DNA of 64,000 bases from Pseudomonadota bacterium (GTDB lineage: Bacteria > Pseudomonadota > Gammaproteobacteria > Steroidobacterales > Steroidobacteraceae), in assembly GCA_016705325.1 (NCBI GenBank), contig JADIYJ010000012.1, positions 132,278 to 196,277 on the forward strand. Direction: 5' to 3'. A program made the position numbers and the translations under genes. Positions 1 through 9,105 of the stretch are shown here, one piece after another (position 1 is the first letter of the stretch; each line of letters opens with the position of its first letter). The notes below the pieces were generated by a model. That model was not told the DNA's origin. It made no database searches and worked only from the letters and a program-made list of their open reading frames with translations.

Positions 1-53
1 ATTTCAGAGGACCGGGTCTCTCGAACTGAGACGGGCAAGCGCGGGACTGCCGC

Positions 54-59
54 TATAAT
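54..59 (+). promoter_or_regulatory. Consensus -10 box (TATAAT) upstream of valS
   Basis: A perfect TATAAT lies 25 bases before the valS start codon. No convincing -35 box is found 16-19 bases upstream, and the window starts too close to see more. A promoter giving a very short leader is inferred. Confidence 0.45.
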
Positions 60-84
60 CGATGGTTCGAGCACGAGGCCGTCG

Positions 85-2877
85 ATGGACAAGAGCTACT
101 CTCCCCGAGATATCGAATCCCGCATCTACGCTGCCTGGGAAGCGGCCGGCTGGTTTGCGCCCGTCGGCGAGGGCCCGCCCTACTGCATCGCCATCCCGCC
201 GCCGAACGTCACGGGCACGCTGCACATGGGGCATGCCTTCCAGCACACGCTGATGGACGTGCTGACCCGGCTGCACCGCATGGACGGCGATCGCACCCTC
301 TGGCAACCGGGCACCGACCACGCGGGCATCGCCACGCAAATGGTCGTCGAACGCCAGCTGGCCGCCGACGGCAGGACGCGGCACGACCTGGGCCGCGAGA
401 AATTCGTCGAGCGCGTGTGGCAGTGGAAAGAGGAATCAGGCGGCACGATCACGCGCCAGATGCGCCGGCTCGGCAATTCGGTCGACTGGTCGCGTGACCG
501 CTTCACGATGGACGCAGGACTCTCCGCCGCCGTGCTCGAAGTCTTCGTGCGCCTGCACGAGGACGGGCTGATCTATCGCGGCAAGCGTCTCGTGAACTGG
601 GACCCGGTGCTGCACACGGCGCTGTCCGACCTCGAAGTGATCGCGGAGCCCGAAGCCGGCAGCCTGTGGCACTTGCGCTATCCGCTCGCGGACGGCAGCG
701 GCCACCTGATCGTCGCGACGACCCGTCCGGAGACGATGCTCGGTGACACGGCCGTCGCCGTGAACCCCGCAGACGAGCGCTACCAGCACCTGATCGGCCA
801 GCAGGTCCGGCTGCCGCTCACCGGCCGGCTCGTGCCGATCATCGCCGACGACTACTGCGATCCGGCGTTCGGCAGCGGCTGCGTCAAGATCACGCCCGCG
901 CACGACTTCAACGACTACGAAATCGGCAGGCGTCACTCGCTGCCGATGATCAACGTCCTCACGGCCGATGCGGCGCTCAACGACGAAGTGCCGGCGCAGT
1001 ACCGCGGCCTGGATCGATTCGAGGCGCGCAAGCGCGTGGTCGCCGAGCTCGAAGCCGCAGGCTTGCTCGAGAAGATCGAGCCGCACACCCTGCCCGTGCC
1101 GCGCGGCGACCGCAGCGGCGCAGTGCTCGAGCCGTGGCTCACCGACCAGTGGTACGTGCGCATCGCGCCGCTGGCCGAGCCCGCAATCGCCGCGGTCGAG
1201 GATGGCCGCATCCGCTTCGTCCCGGACAACTGGTCGAAGACTTACTTCCAGTGGATGCGCAACATCCAGGACTGGTGCATCAGCCGGCAGCTCTGGTGGG
1301 GCCATCGCATTCCTGCGTGGTACGACGACGACGGCAACATCTTCGTCGCGCGCAACGAAGCAGAGGCGCAGGTCGCCGCAACCCGGCAACACGGCAAAGC
1401 CGTCGCGCTGCGCCAGGACGAGGACGTGCTCGACACCTGGTTCAGTTCGGCACTGTGGCCGTTCTCGACGCTCGGCTGGCCGCAGCAGACGCCGGAACTC
1501 GCGGCCTTCTACCCGACGTCGGTGCTGGTCACGGGCTTCGACATCATCTTCTTCTGGGTCGCCCGGATGATCATGATGGGCCTCAGGTTCCAGGACGACG
1601 TGCCCTTCCGCGAGGTCTACATCACCGGGCTCATTCGCGACGAGCACGGCAACAAGATGTCGAAGTCGAAGGGCAACATCATCGACCCGCTCGACCTCAT
1701 CGACGGCATCGACCTCGAGGCGCTGGTCGCCAAGCGCACCACCGGCCTGATGCAGCCGCAGATGCGGAACGCGATCGAGAAGGCGACGCGCAAGCAGTTT
1801 CCGCAGGGCATTCCGTCCTTCGGCACCGATGCCTTGCGCTTCACCTTCGCCGCGCTCGCGACCATGGGCCGTGACATCCGCTTCGACCTCGGCCGGGTCG
1901 AGGGCTACCGCAATTTCTGCAACAAGCTGTGGAACGCGGCGCGCTACGTGCTCATGAACACCGAACAGCATGCGGCGGACAGCACGAGCGGCCCGTGCGA
2001 GTATTCCGTCGCCGATCGCTGGATTCGCGGCCGCCTCGGTGCCGCCGTGGCCAGCGTGCGTATGCATCTGGCGGCCTATCGCTTCGACCTCGCCGCGCAG
2101 GCGATGTACGAATTCGTCTGGTACGAATTCTGCGACTGGTACCTGGAGCTGTCGAAGCCCGTGTTGCAGGCCGCGGACGCCGACCCCGCCGCGCGGCGTG
2201 GCACGCGACGCGCGCTGCTCGAGGTGCTCGAAGGCACGCTGCGCATGCTGCATCCGCTGATGCCGTTCATCACCGAGGAGATCTGGCAGAAGGTCGGGCC
2301 CCTCGCGGGCCGAACGGGCGGCACGATCATGCTGCAGCCCTATCCGGCGACCGCGGAGTTCGCGCCCGACGCACTGGCCGAGCGCGACATCGCGGCACTG
2401 CAGGCCGTGGTGCTCGGCATCCGCCAGATCCGCGGCGAACTCGACGTGCCGCATTCGCGCGTGACACCGGTGTACGTGCGCAGCGACAAGCCCGGCGACG
2501 CCGCAGCGATCGGCGCGCTGGCCGCGACGATCCGCAGGATCGCGAACCTGGAGTCGGTCGAACTCGTGCAGTCGGAAGCCGACCTGCCGCCGTGCGCGAT
2601 CGCGATCAGTGCCGGCCGCACTGTTCTCGCGCCGTTCAACCGCCTCGTCGACGACGTCTCGGCGGAACTGGCCCGACTCGAGAAGCGCAGGTCCCGGACG
2701 CGACAGGAGCGCGACAAGTGCGCCGCCAAGCTTGCCAATGCGAATTTCGTCGCCAACGCGCCGGAGAGCGTCGTCATGCAGGAACGGGACCGTATTGCAG
2801 AGTTCGAGCGCCAGCTCGACCAGCTCGACGAGCAGATGCGACGCCTGGCGGCGCTCGCGACGCCCGTGGGAGGCTGA
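85..2877 (+). CDS. valS: Valyl-tRNA synthetase
   Basis: Class I aminoacyl-tRNA synthetase that charges tRNA-Val with valine in the cytoplasm and edits mischarged threonine. The 930-residue protein starts MDKSYSPRDIE, typical of ValS, and has the HMGH form of the HIGH signature at residues 47-50 and KMSKS at 524-528. The C-terminus, with the Arg/Lys-rich segment RLEKRRSRTRQERDK, is the coiled-coil tRNA-binding arm. The length fits the family. The ATG has a GAGG about nine bases upstream and a TATAAT at 54-59. A GTG-started MoxR gene begins one base after the stop. Confidence 0.97.
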   Translation: MDKSYSPRDIESRIYAAWEAAGWFAPVGEGPPYCIAIPPPNVTGTLHMGHAFQHTLMDVLTRLHRMDGDRTLWQPGTDHAGIATQMVVERQLAADGRTRHDLGREKFVERVWQWKEESGGTITRQMRRLGNSVDWSRDRFTMDAGLSAAVLEVFVRLHEDGLIYRGKRLVNWDPVLHTALSDLEVIAEPEAGSLWHLRYPLADGSGHLIVATTRPETMLGDTAVAVNPADERYQHLIGQQVRLPLTGRLVPIIADDYCDPAFGSGCVKITPAHDFNDYEIGRRHSLPMINVLTADAALNDEVPAQYRGLDRFEARKRVVAELEAAGLLEKIEPHTLPVPRGDRSGAVLEPWLTDQWYVRIAPLAEPAIAAVEDGRIRFVPDNWSKTYFQWMRNIQDWCISRQLWWGHRIPAWYDDDGNIFVARNEAEAQVAATRQHGKAVALRQDEDVLDTWFSSALWPFSTLGWPQQTPELAAFYPTSVLVTGFDIIFFWVARMIMMGLRFQDDVPFREVYITGLIRDEHGNKMSKSKGNIIDPLDLIDGIDLEALVAKRTTGLMQPQMRNAIEKATRKQFPQGIPSFGTDALRFTFAALATMGRDIRFDLGRVEGYRNFCNKLWNAARYVLMNTEQHAADSTSGPCEYSVADRWIRGRLGAAVASVRMHLAAYRFDLAAQAMYEFVWYEFCDWYLELSKPVLQAADADPAARRGTRRALLEVLEGTLRMLHPLMPFITEEIWQKVGPLAGRTGGTIMLQPYPATAEFAPDALAERDIAALQAVVLGIRQIRGELDVPHSRVTPVYVRSDKPGDAAAIGALAATIRRIANLESVELVQSEADLPPCAIAISAGRTVLAPFNRLVDDVSAELARLEKRRSRTRQERDKCAAKLANANFVANAPESVVMQERDRIAEFERQLDQLDEQMRRLAALATPVGG

Positions 2878-2878
2878 C

Positions 2879-3838
2879 GTGTCGACTGCCAACGAACCGG
2901 CCGCAACCGCCGAGCCGTCGCTGAACGAGCTGATCGCTGCGGCCGTGGCGGGCCTCAACGAGATCATCCTCGGCAAGGAAACGCAGGTCCGCCTGTGCCT
3001 CGCGTGCCTGTTTGCACGGGGACACCTGCTGATCGAGGACATCCCGGGGGTCGGCAAGACCACGCTGGCCCACGCCCTCGCCCGTTCGCTGGGTCTATCG
3101 TACCAGCGCATCCAGTTCACGAGCGACCTGCTGCCGGCGGACATCATCGGTATCTCGGTGTTCGAAGCGGATACGGGTCAGTTCCGCTTCCATCGCGGAC
3201 CCGTCTTTGCACAACTGGTGCTGGCGGACGAAGTGAACCGGGCAACGCCCAAGGCACAGAGCGCGCTGCTCGAGGCGATGGAGGAACACCAGGTCACGGC
3301 CGACGGCCAGACCTATCCGCTCACGGAACCGTTCTTCGTCATCGCGACGCAGAACCCCTCGTACCAGGTCGGCACGTATCCGTTGCCCGAATCGCAGCTC
3401 GACCGCTTCCTGATGCGCATCGAACTCGGTTATCCGGCGGCATCGCTCGAGCGGCAATTGCTGCTCGGTCGCGACCGGCGCGACCTGCTCGACGAACTGG
3501 CGACCGCGATCACGCCGCAGCAACTGTTGCGCCTGCAGGGCGCCGTGCCGCAGGTGCACGCGTCCGCCGCGCTGCTCGACTACGTGCAGGCGGTGGCGCG
3601 CTACACGAGACAGGCCCCGGAGTTCGAAGCCGGACTCTCGCCACGTGCGGTGATCGCACTGCTGCGAGCCGCGCAGGCCTGGGCCCTCATGCACGGTCAC
3701 GAAGGCGTGCTGCCGGAAGACGTGCAAGCCGTGCTGCCCTCCGTCGTCGGCCACCGCCTCGCAGCACGTGACGACGCCCGTTTCCGCGACGCCGGCGAGA
3801 TCGGTCAACACGTGCTGGCGGCCGTCGCCGTTCCCTGA
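2879..3838 (+). CDS. MoxR-family AAA+ ATPase
   Basis: AAA+ ATPase of the MoxR group, thought to act as a chaperone that helps assemble or activate partner complexes. The GTG start is preceded by GGGAGG and gives 319 residues, close to the family norm; the frame stays open further upstream but lies inside valS. Walker A is GVGKT at residues 57-61 and Walker B is LADEVN with D117 and E118. The two genes downstream are a DUF58 protein and a TgpA-like transglutaminase. This trio is widely conserved, so the partners are probably those two membrane proteins. The exact client is unknown. Confidence 0.92.
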   Translation: MSTANEPAATAEPSLNELIAAAVAGLNEIILGKETQVRLCLACLFARGHLLIEDIPGVGKTTLAHALARSLGLSYQRIQFTSDLLPADIIGISVFEADTGQFRFHRGPVFAQLVLADEVNRATPKAQSALLEAMEEHQVTADGQTYPLTEPFFVIATQNPSYQVGTYPLPESQLDRFLMRIELGYPAASLERQLLLGRDRRDLLDELATAITPQQLLRLQGAVPQVHASAALLDYVQAVARYTRQAPEFEAGLSPRAVIALLRAAQAWALMHGHEGVLPEDVQAVLPSVVGHRLAARDDARFRDAGEIGQHVLAAVAVP

Positions 3839-3843
3839 GCGCG

Positions 3844-4839
3844 ATGCGCCGCTGGCTTCGGTACCTGCGGGCGCGTATCGAACGACGCGCAGGCGCATGG
3901 ATCCGGCGCCGGCAGGGTGCTGACACGGATCCTGTCGAACTGCGTCGCCAGCGCATCTACATCCTGCCGACGCGGCTCGGCGTCGCCTACGGCGCCATGC
4001 TGTGCGCGATGCTGCTCGGCGGCATGAACTACAACAACAACCTGGGACTCGGCCTCACGTTCCTGCTCGTGAGCCTCGGTCTCGTGACCATGCATCACGC
4101 GCACGGCACGCTGGCCGGAGTGCGACTGCGCCTGCTCGAGGCGGTACCCGGCTTCGTCGGCGGCGAGGTCCGGTTCCGCCTGTTGCTCGAGCATTCGTCG
4201 AACGTCGCCCGACCCGCCCTCGAGATTGGCTTCGCCAGGGCCGAGTCGGGCAACGTCACGACCGACCTGCCGCCCCGGGGCTCGAGCGACGCCACACTGG
4301 TCCTCCCTGCGCAGCGTCGCGGCCGTGTCGCACTCGAGCGCTTCATCGTCTCGACCAGCCATCCGTTCGGCCTGTTTCGCGCCTGGGCCGTCGTGCATCC
4401 GGCGTACTCGGCGATCGCCTGGCCCAGGCCGGCGGAGCGCGCGATGCCGCCGCCGCTCATCGCGACCGATACCGGAGGCGCGCAGACAGGAGCCATCGGT
4501 GCCGAAGACTTTGCCGGCCTGCGGCCGTTCCAGGCCGGCGACTCGCTGCGGCGCGTGGCATGGAAGGCGTATGCACGCGGCCAGGGCCTGTACACCAAGC
4601 AGTTCGCCGGCACCGACGTCGTCTCGCACGTCTTCGACTACGAGAGCCTGGCGGGGCTTCCCGCGGAGTCGCGGCTCGAGCAACTCTGCCGCTGGGTGCT
4701 CGACGCCCAGGAACGTGGCGAGGCCTTCGCCCTGCGCCTTCCCGGCACGTCCATCGACACCAACGTGGGCCCGGCCCACCGCGAACGTTGCCTGAACGCG
4801 CTGGCGCTGTTCGAAGTGCGGGAGGCCGCGCGTGCGTGA
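3844..4839 (+). CDS. DUF58 membrane protein
   Basis: Protein of 331 residues. A basic N-terminus is followed by two adjacent hydrophobic segments at about residues 42-85 (LGVAYGAMLCAMLLGG and LGLGLTFLLVSLGLV), then a soluble DUF58 region. That region carries the family signature around EDFAGLRPFQAGDSLRRVAW and YTKQFAG. DUF58 proteins have a von Willebrand A-like fold and are nearly always coded next to MoxR ATPases, as here: five bases after moxR and overlapping the transglutaminase gene by eight. Function is inferred from context only. Confidence 0.88.
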   Translation: MRRWLRYLRARIERRAGAWIRRRQGADTDPVELRRQRIYILPTRLGVAYGAMLCAMLLGGMNYNNNLGLGLTFLLVSLGLVTMHHAHGTLAGVRLRLLEAVPGFVGGEVRFRLLLEHSSNVARPALEIGFARAESGNVTTDLPPRGSSDATLVLPAQRRGRVALERFIVSTSHPFGLFRAWAVVHPAYSAIAWPRPAERAMPPPLIATDTGGAQTGAIGAEDFAGLRPFQAGDSLRRVAWKAYARGQGLYTKQFAGTDVVSHVFDYESLAGLPAESRLEQLCRWVLDAQERGEAFALRLPGTSIDTNVGPAHRERCLNALALFEVREAARA

Positions 4840-6796
4840 ACCGAACGCGCCGTCGCGACTCCGTGGACTCGCCTGGGTGCTGGCTGCGCTCGCGGCCGCC
4901 GTGGGACCTCACGTGCCGCACCTGCCGGCATGGGTCACGCTGCTGCTGCTCGCCGTGTGCGCGTGGCGCTGGACGGCCGACCTGCGGGGCACGAGGCTCG
5001 CACCTCTGCCCCTCCGCGTCGTCGTGGTACTGGTGTCGACCGTTGCGATTTTCGGCACCTACCGCACGCTGAACGGCATCGAAGCCGGGACGGCTTTCCT
5101 GGTGCTGATGGCGGCCGCAAAGCTGCTGGAGACGCGCACGTCCCGCGATCTCACCGTCATCGTCTTCATCGGCTGGTTCCTGCTCTACGCCGCGCTGCTG
5201 CGGGAACAGTCGCTGTCGCAACTGCCCTGGCTGCTCGGCAGCACGTTCCTCACGGCGGTCGCGCTCATGCGCGTGCACGCCTCATCGGCGCAGGCGCCGG
5301 CAGGCCACATCGTGCGACGCACCCTGCGGCTGTTGCTGCTGGCCGCACCCTTGGCGCTGCTGCTGTTCCTGCTCTTTCCGCGGCTGCCCGGGCCGTTCTG
5401 GGGCATCGATTCGCGCACCGAGGCCAGGACGGGTCTCGATGACGAGATGACGCCGGGTGACGTCTCCGACCTGAGCGCATCCGGCGAGGTCGCCTTCCGC
5501 GTCCGCTTCTTCGGCGCCACGCCGCCGCCCGAGCAACGCTACTGGCGCGGCCCGGTGCTGCACGAATTCGACGGACGCAGCTGGCGACGGCCGAGCGCGC
5601 AGGCGTTTCCGCAGCCGCAGGTCACGTTCCGCGGACCTGGCATCCGCTACCGGATCACGCTGCAACCGCACGCCCGACGCTGGGTGCTGGCACTCGACCT
5701 GCCCGCGACGTGGCCGGAACGCGAGATCACGCAGTCGTTCGACCTGACACTGCTGTCGGCGCGCCCGATTAACAACGTCGCTGCCTTTGATCTCACCTCG
5801 CACATGGATTTCACCGCGGGTGCGTCGCTGGCGGCATCGATGCGGCGCAAGGACCTTGCGCTCCCGCTCGATGGCACCAATGCACGCAGCGTGGCGCTTG
5901 GGCGCGAACTCGCGACCCGCCATGCCGGCAATCCGCGCGCCATCGTGGGTGAGTTGCTGACCATGTTCCGCCAGCAGCCATTCGTCTACACGATGCAGCC
6001 GCCGCTGCTGGCCGACAACGCGGTCGACGAGTTCCTGTTCGACACGCGCAAGGGCTTCTGCGAGCACTACGCCTCCGCCTTCACGGTCGTCATGCGGGCG
6101 GCCGGCGTGCCGGCGCGCGTCGTCACCGGGTACCAGGGCGGCGAGTTCAATCCGTTCGGTGGCTACCTGATCGTGCGGCAGTCCGATGCGCACGCATGGT
6201 CCGAGGTCTGGCTCGAAGGCCGCGGCTGGTCGCGGGTCGACCCGACCGCCGCCGTCGCTCCCGAGCGCATCCAGGGCAGCCTGATCGATGCAGTCGCCGA
6301 GGACGAACCCGTCCCGGGCCGGCTGCGCGACGCGAGCCCGCTCTGGTTGCAGGTCGAACTGGGGTGGGACGCGGTCAACGACATCTGGAACCAGCGAGTC
6401 GTGCGCTTCGACGCGCAGTCGCAGTTCGACTTGCTCGACCGGCTCGGCGTGGACGATCCCGACTGGCGCGCGCTCGGGCTGGGGCTGGCCGGCAGCCTCG
6501 CCGTGTTTTTCGTCGTGTTGTCGACCTATCTCGCGTGGCGTTACCGGCCACCCCCGCGGGACTGGCCTGGCCGGCTGCACGACGTCGTCGTCGCACGCCT
6601 GCGCAAGCGCGGACTGACGCCGGGCCCCGCCGAAAGTCCGGTCGCGTTCATCGAGCGCGCCGAGCAGGCCTGCCCGGACCTGGCGCGGCCGCTGGGTGAC
6701 ATACGCAAGCTCTACGCCGCGCTCCGGTACGGTCCGTCACCGCGCATCGACGACCTGCAGCGCCTCAAGCACGCAGTGAACTCCCTGCGGGTCTGA
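4832..6796 (+). CDS. tgpA: TgpA-like transglutaminase membrane protein (DUF3488/DUF4129)
   Basis: Inner-membrane protein of 654 residues. A block of hydrophobic helices in roughly the first 180 residues precedes a periplasmic transglutaminase-like domain with an apparent Cys-His-Asp triad at C410 (FCEHYA), H454 (SDAHAW) and D470 (RVDPT). A further helix near residue 550 leads into the C-terminal DUF4129 region. The GTG start overlaps the end of the DUF58 gene by eight bases, so the two are probably coupled. The architecture matches Pseudomonas TgpA, which is linked to envelope maintenance. The substrate is not known. Confidence 0.9.
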   Translation: MREPNAPSRLRGLAWVLAALAAAVGPHVPHLPAWVTLLLLAVCAWRWTADLRGTRLAPLPLRVVVVLVSTVAIFGTYRTLNGIEAGTAFLVLMAAAKLLETRTSRDLTVIVFIGWFLLYAALLREQSLSQLPWLLGSTFLTAVALMRVHASSAQAPAGHIVRRTLRLLLLAAPLALLLFLLFPRLPGPFWGIDSRTEARTGLDDEMTPGDVSDLSASGEVAFRVRFFGATPPPEQRYWRGPVLHEFDGRSWRRPSAQAFPQPQVTFRGPGIRYRITLQPHARRWVLALDLPATWPEREITQSFDLTLLSARPINNVAAFDLTSHMDFTAGASLAASMRRKDLALPLDGTNARSVALGRELATRHAGNPRAIVGELLTMFRQQPFVYTMQPPLLADNAVDEFLFDTRKGFCEHYASAFTVVMRAAGVPARVVTGYQGGEFNPFGGYLIVRQSDAHAWSEVWLEGRGWSRVDPTAAVAPERIQGSLIDAVAEDEPVPGRLRDASPLWLQVELGWDAVNDIWNQRVVRFDAQSQFDLLDRLGVDDPDWRALGLGLAGSLAVFFVVLSTYLAWRYRPPPRDWPGRLHDVVVARLRKRGLTPGPAESPVAFIERAEQACPDLARPLGDIRKLYAALRYGPSPRIDDLQRLKHAVNSLRV

Positions 6797-6863
6797 CGGC
6801 ACGCGCCTGGACGCGACGAGCGCGGCCTCGGGTATGCTTGCATTCTCTCAGGGGGATCCGCCG

Positions 6864-7130
6864 ATGGCCGTGACCGACAAGAAATTCGAAGCCGCTGCAA
6901 ACGACATCAAGCAGCTCACCAAGCGTCCCGACGACGAAGACATGCTGCGGTTGTACGCGCTGTACAAGCAGGGTTCCGATGGCGACGTGCAAGGCGAGCG
7001 CCCGGGCGCGTTCTCGTTCGTCGACCGCGCGAAGTACGACGCCTGGGCCAAGCTCAAGGGCACCGACCAGGCGAAGGCCCGCGAGAACTACGTCAAGCTC
7101 GTCGAGCGCCTGAAGAAGACCTACGGCTGA
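6864..7130 (+). CDS. Acyl-CoA-binding protein
   Basis: Small soluble protein of 88 residues that matches the acyl-CoA-binding protein fold along its whole length: LYALYKQGSDGD, then FVDRAKYDAWAKLKG, then ENYVKLVERLKKTYG, the conserved acyl-CoA pocket helices. Members bind long-chain acyl-CoA as a cytosolic carrier and buffer. The ATG at 6864 has AGGGGGA seven bases upstream, so it is preferred over an ATG ten codons earlier that would add LAFSQGDPP. A TATGCT at 6832-6837 could be a -10 box. The gene stands just ahead of mtfA, six bases apart, and may share its transcript. Confidence 0.93.
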   Translation: MAVTDKKFEAAANDIKQLTKRPDDEDMLRLYALYKQGSDGDVQGERPGAFSFVDRAKYDAWAKLKGTDQAKARENYVKLVERLKKTYG

Positions 7131-7136
7131 TCTCCC

Positions 7137-7994
7137 GTGAGCACTGCGATCGCTGCCATCCTGGCGGTCGCCGTTGCGGTGCTCGCGGGCCTGCTGCTGC
7201 CGCCGCTGCTGCGCCGGCGCCGGCGGCGACTCGCCTTCAGCCAGGCTTTGCCCGAACCGATGCGTGCCGCAATCGCGCGCAACGTTCCAATCTCGCGAGC
7301 GCTGCCGCCGGACCTGGCCCGCCGGCTCGAAGGGCTCGTCATTGCCTTCCTTGCCGAGAAGCAGTTCGTCGGTTGCAACGGGCTTGCGATCACCGATGAG
7401 ATCCGCGCGACGATCGCCGCGCAGGCGTGCCTGCTGCTGCTCGGTCGACCTGGGCTGTACGACGAACTGCAATCGATCCTGGTGTACCCCGGCACGTTCT
7501 GGGTCGAAGACGAAGTGCACGACGACGACGGGCTGGTGACGCAGCGTCGCCGCGAGCTCTCCGGCGAAGCCTGGGACTCGCACCGGATCATCCTGTCGTG
7601 GGAAGACATCGCAGAGACCGCGCGCCGGCCAGCGGACGGCTACAACGTGGTGCTGCACGAGTTCGCGCATTACCTGGATGCAGAAGGACGCGGTCTCGCG
7701 CCTCGCGCTGCCGAGGCTTCGCGGGAGAGTCCGTCCAGCGGCCGGGCGCGGGCCATCGACGCCTGGCACAAGGACCTGGTTGCAGAATACGCAGCGCTCT
7801 GCGACACCGTCGATCGCGGCGAGCCGACGTTCCTCGATCCCTACGCCGCCGAGGACGAGATCGAATTCTTCGCGGTGGCCAGCGAGGAATTCATCGAGTG
7901 TCCGACCGAACTTCGCACGGCGCATTCACGTCTGTATGCGTTGATGCGAAAGTTCTACGGCATTGACCCCGCCGCATGGATGGAGGGTCGGTGA
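7137..7994 (+). CDS. mtfA: MtfA-family zinc metallopeptidase
   Basis: Protein of 285 residues. An N-terminal membrane segment (residues 2-22) and an RRRRRR stretch are followed by a peptidase domain with the zinc motif HEFAH at residues 174-178 and the C-terminal family block EEFIECPTELR. E. coli MtfA binds and titrates the Mlc repressor and has aminopeptidase activity; E. coli MtfA lacks the membrane anchor seen here. The GTG start lies six bases after the acyl-CoA-binding protein gene. The downstream gap holds hairpin element LCH-A. Confidence 0.88.
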   Translation: MSTAIAAILAVAVAVLAGLLLPPLLRRRRRRLAFSQALPEPMRAAIARNVPISRALPPDLARRLEGLVIAFLAEKQFVGCNGLAITDEIRATIAAQACLLLLGRPGLYDELQSILVYPGTFWVEDEVHDDDGLVTQRRRELSGEAWDSHRIILSWEDIAETARRPADGYNVVLHEFAHYLDAEGRGLAPRAAEASRESPSSGRARAIDAWHKDLVAEYAALCDTVDRGEPTFLDPYAAEDEIEFFAVASEEFIECPTELRTAHSRLYALMRKFYGIDPAAWMEGR

Positions 7995-8052
7995 GAGCGT
8001 TCGTTCCGGGTCGACCCCGGGCGAGCAAGGCAGGCACGCGACAATTGCGGGC

Positions 8053-8200
8053 GGCCGATCCGCTGTCCTTCCCCGAGCTTGGAAAGGCAGACACGCGCTC
8101 GGGGAAGGACACCGGATCGACCGCTTGCGAGTCGGCGCCTGTGCGAATTCTCGTCAAAGCCCGAGAATTCGTACGGCGCATGCAACGTCGACGCGGTCAC
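8053..8200 (+). repeat. LCH element A (loop-conserved double hairpin)
   Basis: Hairpin 1 has arms 8053-8078 and 8097-8122 (26 bp, two mismatches) around the 18-base loop TTGGAAAGGCAGACACGC at 8079-8096. A linker at 8123-8143 containing GCGCCTGTG follows. Hairpin 2 has perfect 10-bp arms at 8144-8153 and 8162-8171, and then comes the box TACGGCGCATGC at 8172-8183. Similarity to element D (CGTCGACG, GGTCA) continues to about 8200. It lies in the 436-base gap between mtfA and the MarR gene and has no coding potential of its own. No T-run follows hairpin 1, so it does not look like an ordinary terminator. Confidence 0.85.
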
Positions 8201-8430
8201 CTCGCATGGCCGTCTGCCGACGATTCGTAACCGGCGATTTCCATGACTCGGTCAGCTGATCGTGTTGCTAGAGCTCGTACCGTTGCGTGCCGTACGCCGC
8301 AAGCCGACGGTCAGCGGGGAATAACGACCCAAACGCGACAGATGACGCATTCATCGCCATTGGCGGGTACGTGATCGGAAAGCTGCCGTCCGAGATTCCG
8401 GGGTAGCGGTCAATCTGTGACAGGCACGGA
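8201..8430. other. Rest of the mtfA-marR gap; no gene recognised
   Basis: After LCH-A there is about 230 bases without a supported gene. One plus-strand frame is open at about 8270-8406 and ends in IAIGGYVIGKLPSEIPG before a TAG. It has no start codon, no recognisable family and may be chance or the tail of a lost gene. Confidence 0.3.
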
Positions 8431-9030
8431 TCAAACGCGCTCCGCTGTCGCGGCTGCCCACTCGCGACAGATGCGAACGGTTTGCTCGGTGGCGAGCGGC
8501 TCGCGAGTCAGCCCGCAGCGTGCGCCACTGTCCTCAGTCAGAAAGTGAGCGCATTGCCGGCATAGGCCGAAGGCGCGCTGCCCGTTCACGCGCTGCATGG
8601 CCGAGAGCAGGTTGCGCAGCGTGCGTTCGAGTGCGGCCGCCTGAGCAGGTCGTTCGCAGAGTACCTGCTCAACGCGCTCGACCCAGCTCTCGCCCAATAC
8701 AGACTCGCCTGCGGGGGTCAGTTTCAGCTGCACGCGCTTGCCATGACGGGCGTCCGGTTCCTTGGTCAACAGTCCCTTACGTTCCAGTACGGCGAGCGTC
8801 TGCGACACCGTCCCGCGGGTGACGCCGAAATACTCCGCAATGGCGATGGGCAGATCGCTATACCGATTGGCCCGCATGAGGTAATGCAACACCTGTATGT
8901 GGATCGGCAGCAATCCATGCCGCGCCGCATCGTCGCGCAACGATTGCTGAATCAGCGCTCCCAGGCGCTCAAAGAGGAGAGAGATTTGGCTCACGGTGGC
9001 AACGTATCGCCTCGATGCATCTGTTGACAA
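8431..9030 (-). CDS. MarR-family regulator with a Cys-rich C-terminal tail
   Basis: Winged-helix repressor of about 199 residues. The N-terminal 140 residues are MarR-like, with the recognition region VTRGTVSQTLAVLERKGLL and the wing DARHGKRVQLKLTPAG. The tail is unusual for MarR: it carries Cys in FGLCRQCAHF, GARCGL and VRICREW, a C-x2-C plus two further Cys that could bind metal or sense redox state. The longest frame starts with TTG at 9030. A GTG at codon 13 (8994) is a real alternative that would place both operator copies outside the gene. It is divergent from a redox operon that it probably controls. Confidence 0.85.
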   Translation of the reverse strand: MSTDASRRYVATVSQISLLFERLGALIQQSLRDDAARHGLLPIHIQVLHYLMRANRYSDLPIAIAEYFGVTRGTVSQTLAVLERKGLLTKEPDARHGKRVQLKLTPAGESVLGESWVERVEQVLCERPAQAAALERTLRNLLSAMQRVNGQRAFGLCRQCAHFLTEDSGARCGLTREPLATEQTVRICREWAAATAERV

Positions 9031-9077
9031 GCATGATGTAGCGACTCTAAACTAAATAATGTATCGAGTCGATGCAT
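9004..9077 (+). promoter_or_regulatory. Divergent promoter with two copies of a 17-bp MarR operator
   Basis: GTATCGCCTCGATGCAT at 9004-9020 and GTATCGAGTCGATGCAT at 9061-9077 agree at 15 of 17 positions, and each is a near palindrome. Between them a plus-strand promoter reads TTGACA (9024-9029), an 18-base spacer and TAAACT (9048-9053). One operator abuts the -35 box and the other covers the likely transcription start, a classic repression layout. The first copy overlaps the MarR coding start, so autoregulation is also likely. The AT-rich stretch contrasts with the GC-rich surroundings. Confidence 0.75.
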
Positions 9078-9105
9078 AAATAACATCAATCCTGAGGTGT
9101 CAACC

